Below are positions 55,259 through 64,000 of a stretch of DNA of 64,000 nucleotides, piece by piece. The number at the start of each line of letters is the position of its first letter. The first letter of the stretch is position 1. The position numbers and the translations under genes were made by a program. Under the pieces are notes generated by a model. It worked only from the letters and a program-made list of their open reading frames with translations, was not told the origin of the DNA and ran no database searches. Source of the stretch: Sphagnum magellanicum (lineage: Eukaryota > Streptophyta > Sphagnopsida > Sphagnales > Sphagnaceae); assembly GCA_021904315.1 (NCBI GenBank), contig CM038912.1:10317061-10381060 (forward strand), read 5' to 3'.

Positions 55259-57700
55259 GATGCTAGGTACCTATTTATCTGGTCAACCTCACGTCCAGAA
55301 AAGTCTAGTGTGAGAAGAATATTTGGCAGGATACTGCTGCTTCTTCTAGTTTCTTTACTGTGCAGTATAGATTTGGCAATGATTTCTCAAGTTTGTTTCA
55401 AGGAATCTGAGCTAGAAAGCAAGTTGAAACTATAAAAACATTTTCAGCTTTGGATTTTTGTGATGCCTTACTCTTCAGATGTCATTAACAGCAATGAAAC
55501 ATGAAGCAAGTAGTGGTGCAACTGCAACTGGTATAAGTGCAAGTGGTTTAGTGTTCAATCTCATCAGGAGCACATGCAAGTGCATGTGCTAGCTCCTGGC
55601 TCAATTCTTACACCTTTTCCACTTCACTGCACATACTGGATGTGCTGTGTAAATTCTCATTTCTTGAAGATCTAGAGGTACCATACTAGCCAAAAAGACT
55701 GCACTGGATTCCTCAGCTCCCAGGACAGCCAAGAATCACTGCTGGATGACACCATTGTTGCATCCCAGGCCATGGTGCAAATGTCAGGTAGATTTCTATG
55801 ATAGAGTCAATCTGAGACTCTGTACTGCATGATGAAATGTCATGTCATTACTGCAGGCTCAAGTAGAGAGCTGAGCAATTGATGTTGATCTTTTTGCAGT
55901 AGTAAGGGACATTCTTCACACTGATGTTATGTATTACCCAAGAGCTCTTTCAAGATGGGGAATGCTTTGTGCATGTTTTGTCTCTGCTCCCTGTGTAGGT
56001 TGAAGGGCTCCTTACCATGGCACCTTGCTGTTGCAAAGTCTTCAGGGCATTGTTCAAAGAGTGTGATCCAGTTGTCTTCTTTGAACTGAGTGGCCACAAT
56101 TCAGGATAACGGTGAGGACTCAGTTGATGGTTCTTCAAACTGTGGATATAGTTTCTGCCGATGGGTCTGCTTAGAAAAATTTCCTCTGTTTGAGCTCAGG
56201 GGGAGCTGAGGAGGGGTAGGAAGAGTCCAGTTTTTCCATAGAAATCAGAAAGGGCTGCACTTTCCTTACATTGCAATGACAAGTTGTGATGACCAGATGG
56301 TAAGCTTTTGATCAATCCTGCATGTCCTGAAGTCTTGTGCATTTGAGCAGGCATGACTACTGCTACACGTGGTCGACTGGTTGCAGGTATTGGGTTTAGA
56401 AGCTACTTTGATGACCAGATTGTAAGCTTTTGATCAATCAAAGCCTCTCTTTACAATTGTACACAATCACCATTATCCTCTCTGGAAGCTTGATGGTGTA
56501 GAAGATGGCTTGATTTCAAACATCTCTCATAAAACCTGATTGTGTAGAAGATGTTTCAGTTGCAACTGTAACTGCTCTTATAAAATTGGCATGGGCTTCC
56601 AGAGGAATGGGCACCATTTTCACTCCATACAATGAACTATGATTTGGAGCTTTGAAGGTCATGATCGCCTCAAGCTGGATATCTTGCACTTGACATGCCA
56701 AAAGTTTCTGCATCTGCAGAAGCAATGGCAATGGACCTGAATTCAGAGTCTGAGTTCACAAATAAGGCACCAAAGGAGCCCAACAGATGCACCACACATG
56801 TGATGTGAACTGATGAGATTTGCAAGCTCAAAATGTATGTGCCATGGAACCCAGTATCCCCTTTTCATCTTCCAATGATTGTGCACTTTTATGTGAGCTC
56901 CTTCTTCACCTCACAAAGTTGTGGAATCTCCTCCTGGACAAAGCTCTCACTTCCTGAATAGTCTCTAATCTGGGTTTCCAGGAAGAAGTCCTTGTCAAGA
57001 TGGGTTGAGCACCAGCTCCATTATTCATGTACATGCTCCTTAAGCTTGGCATTGAGAAACTCACAATTGGCTCTTCTGATGATACACAAGCAATATCTGT
57101 GTCTTCTTCAACCTTGCTCTACGATTGTGCTGCAACCCAACTGCAGATATCATCATCTCTTGTCATTCTCAAACCAGCAGGCAATGGATTGACTTGCTGG
57201 TTGCATCCAGCCTTGAGAAGCTCTTGAGAATTGACCTCAATTGTTCTCCCATTGTTCTTTTCCTGGAGAACAGGCCAGCGAGTGGGCCCCAGCAGCAGCA
57301 ACATATCATCATTTTGAGCTCAGTCAACACACCACGACAACAACCACCACGACAATCCGGTAATACCCATTTTGCTTGGACCCATTCTGAATCCAGCAAC
57401 AGTCAAGGAAGATTTCATTCCCGATCCAACAACACCAGCTGCTGCTGCAAGAGGACGAAGGTGAAGGAGAAGAAGTCCACACAAGTTCACAAGACACTGC
57501 AGAACGGGTCCAGGTCCACACACAAGTCCACAAGACACTGCAGAACTGGTCCAGATCCACAAGCCAGAGAGTGAACCAGCGTCCACTACAACGCGAAGGA
57601 TGGATGGTAAGTGATGAGGAAACAGGTTTCTGCTGGGTTCCCAATTCATTAGCTAACCTTTTTTTTCTCTTATTACCTACCTATTAACTACCTGCTTGTG
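55259..57700. other. MAP1 3' flank; no gene identified
   Basis: Short ORFs only. It includes near-identical words GATGACCAGAT(G/T)GTAAGCTTTTGATCAATC at about 56290 and 56410, and a tandem doublet ACAAG-ACACTGCAGAACNGGTCCAG at 57490-57565. 3'-UTR sequence of MAP1 presumably occupies the first few hundred bases; no clear AATAAA signal was picked out. Confidence 0.45.
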
Positions 57701-60700
57701 GATTAGTAGATACGTAGTAAAACCTTAAACCCTAAACCCTTACGTACCTATGTATAAATCGGTGTTGTGTGGTTGTTAAGTTTTAGGAGGAACCTTGGGT
57801 TTTGGTTTTGGAAAAGTTTATGGGGGTCGATTCCAGTTTCAGTTAGGTTTAACATCATTGGAAACAATGTAAAAAATAAAATAAAGTAATTTATAAAAAA
57901 ATTTAGATTGCTTCAAAGCTTTTATAAGGTCAAAAATTAAGCTAAACTAATCTATTAAAATGGATCAATACCATTTCTTTTATGCCAATTAGTTTCATGT
58001 CTCATGCATTTGTCTGCGAACTTTGAAATGTGTCTTGCCACCCTTGAATTCAGCCCTCAAAACCCCTCAACTAGCCCCTAAATACCCTCCAAACCACCAC
58101 CTTAAAAATCCCCAAATGCACCCCCTTTTGGCCCCAAAACTAGGATCACATGAATTAAATCTTAGTTTTGGGACAAAAAGATCACAATGAACCATAACAA
58201 CTAGGGTTACCAACATGACATTGTCAGGATAATTCTTGTAGATGCTTATAAGTATTTGAAGATTATCCATGCCCAACCAAAACCACTATACGTTTGTGGA
58301 AATATTGAAATACTCAAGACTTTTTCTACTTAAATCTAAAAACTAACAATCCCCAAAATTTGTCAAATTACAAACCCAACATAAGAATAACATACCTCAT
58401 GGGCTCTCCACCATGCAAGTGGATCTTTGCATTCGTCTTCAATGATCACAATGACAACCAAGATCCCAATAATTAGGCATATCTAGGCCTTTTGCACTTG
58501 TGGGCTCTTCTTATAATCAATGTCCCCATGAGCCTCCACTTTGTACCATTTATTGCATTTTGTACAATACATAATTAAATAATTTAATGCCTTGGGTTAA
58601 GAGAAAAAAATTATATTTTATAACATTAAATGGATCAAAGGAAGATTTAGGGTTAAATAGATCTCTCAAACATTTATGACTTTTTGCAAACACATCTTTT
58701 TTGATATTAATTAAATTCAAGGTAAGGTTAATTTAGGATAGAAGAATCATGAACCATATATTGAACAAATGAAACTTATTTCTTCTCTTTTGAAGGTGAG
58801 GGAAAACATTTTTTAATTTGGAAAGATTCAAATTAGAAGTTAAGAAATAAATATTTTCCTTCAATTGTTAAAATTCTTGATTTTTTAAACTTTGATTTAT
58901 AATTCATAATTAGCTCATCTAAAATAATTTTTGTATAGTTGTCATGTGTAAGGTTTTATAATTAAGGTTTAAGATGTTTTGAAAGTGATGCATCTTTAAG
59001 GTTTAATCTATAACAATACTCAAGGTTTTTATTTTACTTGGAGTTGTGGTTTAATTTAGGATTGGAAAGCTTTGCAAGGAGAATGTTATCACCTTGGATC
59101 ATAAAATTAAAAGTTTTTTTTTTCCTCTCCTTCATTTCTTTCATTCATGTGTGGTTTTAATTTAATTATAATTCAATTAGTTTCATGTATTGGATCAACA
59201 TGTGAGTATAACCTAAATTTTTAAATTATTATTAGAGAAGATATTAAGTTAGCAAATGTTTAATCCTAGTTCAAGAAATCTACCTGTTGTTATTAGTCAT
59301 GAATATGGGTATTGCAAGAATGGGTCCCAATCCAATGTGTGTTTTAGTTTTGAAATGCAAGTATTGCAAGATTGGGTCCCAAGTCTAGTGTGTGTTTTAA
59401 TTTTGGAATGCAAATATTGCAAGTTTGAGTCCCAAGTTTAATGTGTGTTTTAGTTTTGCAATGTTAATATTGCAAGGTTGCATCCCAAGTTCAATGTGTG
59501 TTTTAGTTTGAAATGCAAGTATCGCATTTGGTTGGGTCCCAAGTCCAAGGTGTGTTTTAATTTAGAATGTAGGTATTGTAAGGTTGGGTCCCAAGTCTTG
59601 TGTGTGTGTTTAGTTTGAAATGCAAGTATTACACTTGGTTGGGTCTTAGGTTTATTGTATGTTTTAATTTGGAATGCAAGTATTACAAGGTTAGTTCCCA
59701 TGTCCAATGTGGGTTTTAGTTTTGGAATGCAAATATTACAAGGTTGGGTCCTAAGTCCAATGTGTGTTTAAAGTTGGTATGTGGGTATTGTAGGGTTGGG
59801 TCCCAAGTCCAATGTGGATTTAAGTAATTGGCATGTAGATATTGCAAGTGGAACATTTACATTCTTAGTGTTGTTATTAGTTTGGCATGTAAGTATTGTC
59901 CATCTAAGTTCTATGCATAGTGTATTGATTATGCAAGTATTAACTAGTTATGTATTCCATTAATAATCATGGTATAATGAAAAAAGTGGGTATTGTAGGT
60001 GCATGTTTTTACAAGTTTATAAACATGGGTTGTATTTCCAAATCATAATCAATTCAAATTTAAAGCCCAGTAAAATCTCTTTTTCAAATGTGGATTTGGT
60101 ATGGACTTCAAAAGTGAGGCATGGGGGCACAAACAAAGTGTTGATCAAAATTGCATACATAGCACATGCAAGTGTGTGTGAGTTCTTGGAAGGTGAATGA
60201 GATTATGTGGAAACCCCAGTGGAGTGGAACATGCACAAAAACTTGCCCCCACAAAAGGATATAAAGACCCCATCAATTAAAAACCACCTTAACCATACTT
60301 GGTATAATGTGATGTTCCATGAATTTTTTTTTGTTTTTTAAATGTCCTTCACAAACATGGCCTAATGTGGTTGAACTATGTTTAACCATCAAACACACTG
60401 TGAACAAACATGAATCGGCACATGGCCAACAAGATCTGAAATTGCCAATTCACATATCACAATATGCATTTTGAATTTCACAATCTTTGAAAGATTGCAT
60501 TTGGACTCAATTGAGTTTAAATCACACTATTTAACAAATTTATGACAAGCACAAAACAATTTGGTGAAAACATGTGAATGTTTGAAAAGCCATGATAACT
60601 TCATTTGACAACAAGACATAGCGTATTTGAATTGGAAACATAAGAAAGGGAGTTGACAATTTCACAAAAACCTAGCCATTTCAATTTGATTTTGAGCTTT

Positions 60701-60880
60701 GCATCATTCAAAACATGTATTTTGTTTCCAATAAGCTAGTGAAATAATAGAATTCAAGTCCTATTCATTCTAGGCATCCAAACACCAATGCAATGTCAAT
60801 CCATGCTTGCAAGGCAGAGCCAAAAATAAACGTCCTGCAGATTTCTCGTACCGATCTAAATTGCAGAAGAGGATGAGTCT
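57701..60880. other. Spacer between MAP1 and the F-box gene
   Basis: No gene seen. A short AAACCCTAAACCCT word at 57727-57740 is telomere-like but only two units long, so telo-box is the better description. The tandem array at 59300-59855 is listed separately. Confidence 0.5.
59300..59855. repeat. Tandem array, about 58-bp unit (TGGGTCCCAAGTCCAATGTGTGTTTTAG...)
   Basis: Nine to ten imperfect units reading roughly GGTTGGGTCCCAAGTCCAATGTGTGTTTTAGTTTGGAATGCAAGTATTGCAA. Some units lost or gained a few bases. Non-coding. Confidence 0.85.
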
Positions 60881-60979
60881 CATCCCTAGTGATTATGGTC
60901 TCGTCCACAATGGATGAGTCTCATCGATCCAGATTCCTTCTTGTTTGTTTTTCGTGTTTGTTCATCAACGAACGGCAGC

Positions 60980-61020
60980 GCGCTCTCTCTCGCTCTTTCT
61001 TCTCTCTCTTCTCTCTGTGG
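60980..61020 (+). promoter_or_regulatory. CT-rich tract, candidate core-promoter pyrimidine patch
   Basis: CTCTCTCTCGCTCTTTCTTC and following CT repeats about 750 bp upstream of the F-box ATG. Plant promoters often have such pyrimidine patches near the start site. No convincing TATA was seen, and the placement is tentative. Confidence 0.3.
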
Positions 61021-61274
61021 GTTTGTGTCCGTCGCGGTGCAACTTTGGTTTTTTCCTGGTCTTTGTTGCCGCCGTAAATGGCAGAGCAAGACGCCATGCT
61101 TATCGCATGTTGTTTGGACTTGAATTGAGCAGGTCTGGAATCGGGAGACGCGGAGAGGAGCCTTGTGTCTTTCTGCGGATATGAATCATTTATACTGCTG
61201 CACACGAAGTTGTGGACAATCGAACGCAGTGAGGGGAGACGAGGGTTGTCTGTCTGTCTGTTTGTTTGTTTGTT

Positions 61275-61545
61275 GTGTGGCCGTCAGGGAAAACGAGAGC
61301 GGCGGGAAGGAAGGAAGGACAGCTAGCGGCGCGTATTTTGTTTATGAGGAAGCCGTCAGGGAAAACGAGAGCGGAAGGAAAGAAGGACAGCTCGCGGCGT
61401 GATATTGCTGATTATGAGTAATCCGTCGGGGAAAACGAGAGCGGAAGGAAGGAAGGACAGCTCGCGGTGTGTATTGTTGTTTATGAGTAAGCCGTAAGGG
61501 AAAACGAGAGCGGAAGGAAGGACAACTCGCGGCCTGTACTTTGTA
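61275..61545. repeat. Four tandem units (66-71 bp) upstream of the F-box gene
   Basis: Units contain GCCGTCAGGGAAAACGAGAGCGGAAGGAAGGAAGGACAGCTCGCGGCGTGTATT...GTTTATGAGTAA, starting near 61281, 61351, 61423 and 61489. GC-rich and CpG-containing, unlike the rest of the spacer. Confidence 0.85.
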
Positions 61546-61628
61546 AATGATTCTTTGAATTTCAATTAAGAAGGATGTGCGGGCCTGCCTGGTGACGTTA
61601 TCGTGTTTGTTGGATATTGATGTAGCTT

Positions 61629-61652
61629 GAGAGAGAGAGAGAGAGAGAGAGA
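61629..61652 (+). repeat. (GA)12 microsatellite in the F-box 5' leader
   Basis: A perfect GA repeat about 100 bp upstream of the start codon. GA tracts in plant leaders can bind GAGA-binding (BBR/BPC) factors; whether this one does is unknown. Confidence 0.8.
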
Positions 61653-61754
61653 ACTTGATTGCAGAGTAGGTATTTTTTTTTATAGAAATCGGGGGTGAAG
61701 TAAAACAGCGGAAGAGGAAACGAGAGGAAAACGCTCAGAAAAAGCAAGGAAAAT

Positions 61755-62882
61755 ATGGAGGTGAGAATGGAAGGGATGTTATGGGGGAGCTTGCCTGAGC
61801 ACATCCTGGACAGAGTGTTGACCATGTTACCCGTGAAGAGCTTGTTCCGTTTCAGGGCTGTGTGCAAGAGATGGAACGACTTCCCGTCTTCCCACAGCTT
61901 CTTAGATGCATGCTCATCGGATCAACCTAAATGTTGTGAGACATGGCTGGTTGTGACAAATTCTCACAGATCATTCGCATACAATCCCTACTCTAAGAAG
62001 CTGTCCAATCTGGCCCCTCCGCTGTTCCAAGACTTGTGGTACTCTGACTTCCTTGCGAGCAGTGAGGGACTAATCTTGCGGGCATCATCATCATGCTCTC
62101 CTCAGGATGGAACGCTCCAGGCTGCTGCCAGTAGTATCCACATCTGTAACCCTTTTACAGGATTTGTGAGGCAGTTGCCTCAGGCAGTTGGACGGCCATG
62201 TGCTGCTCAAATCCTGATAGATCCCAGTGGCCACAGATACCGCATTGTTGCACTCTGTGTGCAGCAATCTGATACCAGCCAGCAGGAGGAGCCACATAGA
62301 TGGTCATTAGAGTCTTACAATTCAGTGGGCAACTGCTGGCAGGTGTTGTGTAGCAAAGTTCCAGTTGAGATCATCATGCAGGATACAATAAGCATGGTTG
62401 TGTGTAATGAGATAGCATACTGCGCCATTGGTGTACGCATTCCTTCTGATGTCTGGGAATTCCATTTTCAGACAAGCACTTGGTATCGTGTTGGGTTACC
62501 AGCTTTGCCAGCTTACGCCAGGTATCATCTTGTGGGATGTCAGGGGAGGCTACTTCTGGTGGCTAGGATCAAAGAACAACAACATCCAGATGCAACACTC
62601 ATAGAACGAATCCACATCTGGCAGCTTGAACAGAGTAAGAAACTATGGACCCACATGCTTGAAGTTCCTGATGAGATGCTGGGCCAAATGGGAAGCCGAG
62701 GCTGGGCCTTGAGTTGCTGTGCATATGGGGACTTACTCATCTTGATTTTCAAGGATATGTTGTGGACCAAGATTCTGGTCTACAACTTCACTACAGACCA
62801 GATTCACTGTGGACCTTGTCTGTACACTGTCTTATCCACCACAGAGTTTCTCTTTTACCCCAGGCTATCTGCGTTGGTGTGA
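61755..62882 (+). CDS. F-box protein, F-box/kelch-like group
   Basis: A 375-aa, intronless frame starting at ATG 61755 with a good context (A at -3, G at +4); ATG 61767 is an alternative. Residues about 10-52 form the F-box (W-G-S-L-P-E-H-I-L-D-R-V-L ... L-P-V-K-S-L-F-R-F-R-A-V-C-K-R-W). This motif docks the protein to SKP1 in an SCF ubiquitin ligase. The rest shows the alternating W/Y/G pattern of the plant F-box-associated or kelch-like beta domain. Examples are A-Y-N-P-Y-S-K-K near 75, I-C-N-P-F-T-G-F near 131, W-E-F-H-F-Q-T-S-T-W-Y near 235, and I-W-Q-L-E-Q-S-K-K-L-W near 290. This part would select the substrate, which cannot be predicted. The gene is preceded by a GA repeat and a four-unit array, and appears intact. 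Confidence 0.9.
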   Translation: MEVRMEGMLWGSLPEHILDRVLTMLPVKSLFRFRAVCKRWNDFPSSHSFLDACSSDQPKCCETWLVVTNSHRSFAYNPYSKKLSNLAPPLFQDLWYSDFLASSEGLILRASSSCSPQDGTLQAAASSIHICNPFTGFVRQLPQAVGRPCAAQILIDPSGHRYRIVALCVQQSDTSQQEEPHRWSLESYNSVGNCWQVLCSKVPVEIIMQDTISMVVCNEIAYCAIGVRIPSDVWEFHFQTSTWYRVGLPALPAYARYHLVGCQGRLLLVARIKEQQHPDATLIERIHIWQLEQSKKLWTHMLEVPDEMLGQMGSRGWALSCCAYGDLLILIFKDMLWTKILVYNFTTDQIHCGPCLYTVLSTTEFLFYPRLSALV

Positions 62883-64000
62883 TGATGATGCGCACGGTCT
62901 TTGGTGAAAATCCTCATTCAGTCTGCAGGACCAACAACACCACCACACACCCTATCAGTTTGGTGTTCATACCCTTGCAATCTCCTGAGCACCAGAAAAA
63001 AAAGAATCGGTGGCCAAGGTATGTGAGAAGCACTTCTCCTGCTCTTCAAACTTGTATAGACTTAGAGAGACAGAAATCCACCACACCTTGCTCACCAAAT
63101 GGAAGACACAATGGTGGGATGAGACAAAGTTTTTCAGTATCTGCTGGAGGGTTCAGTACTCATCTCCATATGGGAAGCTTGTTGATTTGAAGTTAGATCC
63201 CTCCTTTGAGCCAAAAACAGTCTGTAAGAAGGCTGGATCAGTCACCTTGGGAACATGTACGTGCATCTGCTTTTCTTCTAGACAGGTCAAGCCAATTCAA
63301 GCTCAAAAACTTAACTCCTTGTTGTGCATCCAAAAAAAAACAACCCAGGTTTGGAAGATGATTAACCCTGCTCAGTGTCTATGGGAGGTCTGGTGCTCAT
63401 ATTATGTGAGGTCTTTAATTGAAGTTACTCCTGACTTCAAGCTGAAAACAGTCTGTTGGAGGGCCAGATCAGTCATGTTGTAAACACCTACTTCATCTGC
63501 TTGTCTTAGATAGGTCAAATCACTTGAGCATAATGACAGCACCTTGGTTGCGGGCAAAGCAAACCAGGTTTGGAAGGCACTGAAACATGCAAAGTGGCCA
63601 TGTCCGAACTTCTTTGCTTGGTGACCCCCTTTGTTTTTCAGCTCCTTCAAGGTATCTCTCTTGTTTGGTTCGTTTTCCCCTCATGGGAATCCACACATTG
63701 GCCTTCTGTATATATACACTTTCAAGGATAGCGTGCTGGAGCTTTGGTACATGAATGCAGGCCAATCCAACTACTGAGTTATGGAGGATTGATTTTGGCT
63801 TCAAGGACAACATTGACGTTTTCAGCGCAGTCTTCTGTTGAGGGTGTACATTGTGGAGTTCTCATTGGTTGAGGATGTGCATGCATGCACATGTGTCTGT
63901 GTTTGTTGTTATCTTGGATCTGCCCCCATTGATTTGCCTACTCATTTGTCTGTGCAAATGGGGGCAATGTAGAGGGGCATATCTATTGCTCTCAACTAAC
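62883..64000. other. F-box 3' flank with a tandem doublet; no further gene
   Basis: About 235-bp units at roughly 63144-63380 and 63383-63620 share, in order, AGGTCTGGTGCTCAT-like, TTGAAGTTA..CTCC, GAAAACAGTCTGT, GGCTGGATCAGTCA, CATCTGCTT..TCTTAGA(C)AGGTCAA and CAGGTTTGGAAG. Short ORFs here have no domain; part is likely 3' UTR. Confidence 0.6.

Noticed and set aside
57125-57574. 149-codon ORF
   Set aside because: Low-complexity Ser/Gln-rich translation, overlapped by similar-length ORFs on the other strand and including a small tandem doublet; no domain or splice context.
57727-57740. Interstitial telomere
   Set aside because: Only two CCCTAAA-type units are present; better called a telo-box word.
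63010-63483. 157-codon ORF after the F-box gene
   Set aside because: It spans the two 235-bp tandem units; the translation has no recognisable domain and is likely 3' flank.

Overview
The window looks like nuclear DNA of a land plant with a large, repeat-rich genome. It has AT-rich spacers, plant-type LTR retrotransposons, a plant-type Helitron, and a few plant housekeeping or regulatory genes spaced far apart. The transposon mix (a DNA-methyltransferase-bearing Ty3/gypsy element and a degenerate non-LTR reverse transcriptase) makes me suspect a non-flowering plant such as a fern, lycophyte, bryophyte or gymnosperm. That is inference only; I see no diagnostic marker.

Layout. 0.46-6.15 kb: a decayed Rep/helicase Helitron on the + strand, split by a solo LTR with a perfect 5-bp target duplication. 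6.2-6.9 kb: degenerate palindromic repeats. 9.0-12.3 kb: a decayed Ty1/copia-like element (- strand) with a fragment of a methyltransferase-type gypsy element (10.0-11.0 kb) nested in it. 14.7-15.5 kb: a second solo LTR of the family found in the Helitron. 15.7-17.9 kb: a non-LTR reverse-transcriptase pseudogene. 20.6-22.3 kb: a gypsy gag remnant (- strand). 24.7-27.1 kb: a three-exon protein-coding gene (- strand) that only appears once splice sites are read. 27.7-40.5 kb: AT-rich spacer with tandem arrays and a third LTR copy. 40.56-50.07 kb: a nearly full-length, inactivated gypsy element (- strand). 52.0-52.2 kb: a second Helitron 3' end. 54.0-55.3 kb: a methionine aminopeptidase type 1 gene. 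61.8-62.9 kb: an F-box gene. Tandem arrays sit directly upstream of both right-hand genes.

The most remarkable object is the 9.5-kb gypsy element. Its polyprotein reads gag, protease, a C5 DNA-methyltransferase domain with motifs in canonical order, reverse transcriptase, RNase H, integrase, and a C-terminal PHD finger. It therefore joins a potential chromatin writer and a chromatin reader in one retrotransposon. The PHD finger is confirmed by the second, independent copy at 10 kb. This copy of the element is dead: it has many in-frame stops and altered RT and integrase active-site residues. The three host genes (an unnamed 153-aa nuclear-type gene, MAP1, and an F-box gene) have no obvious functional link to each other.
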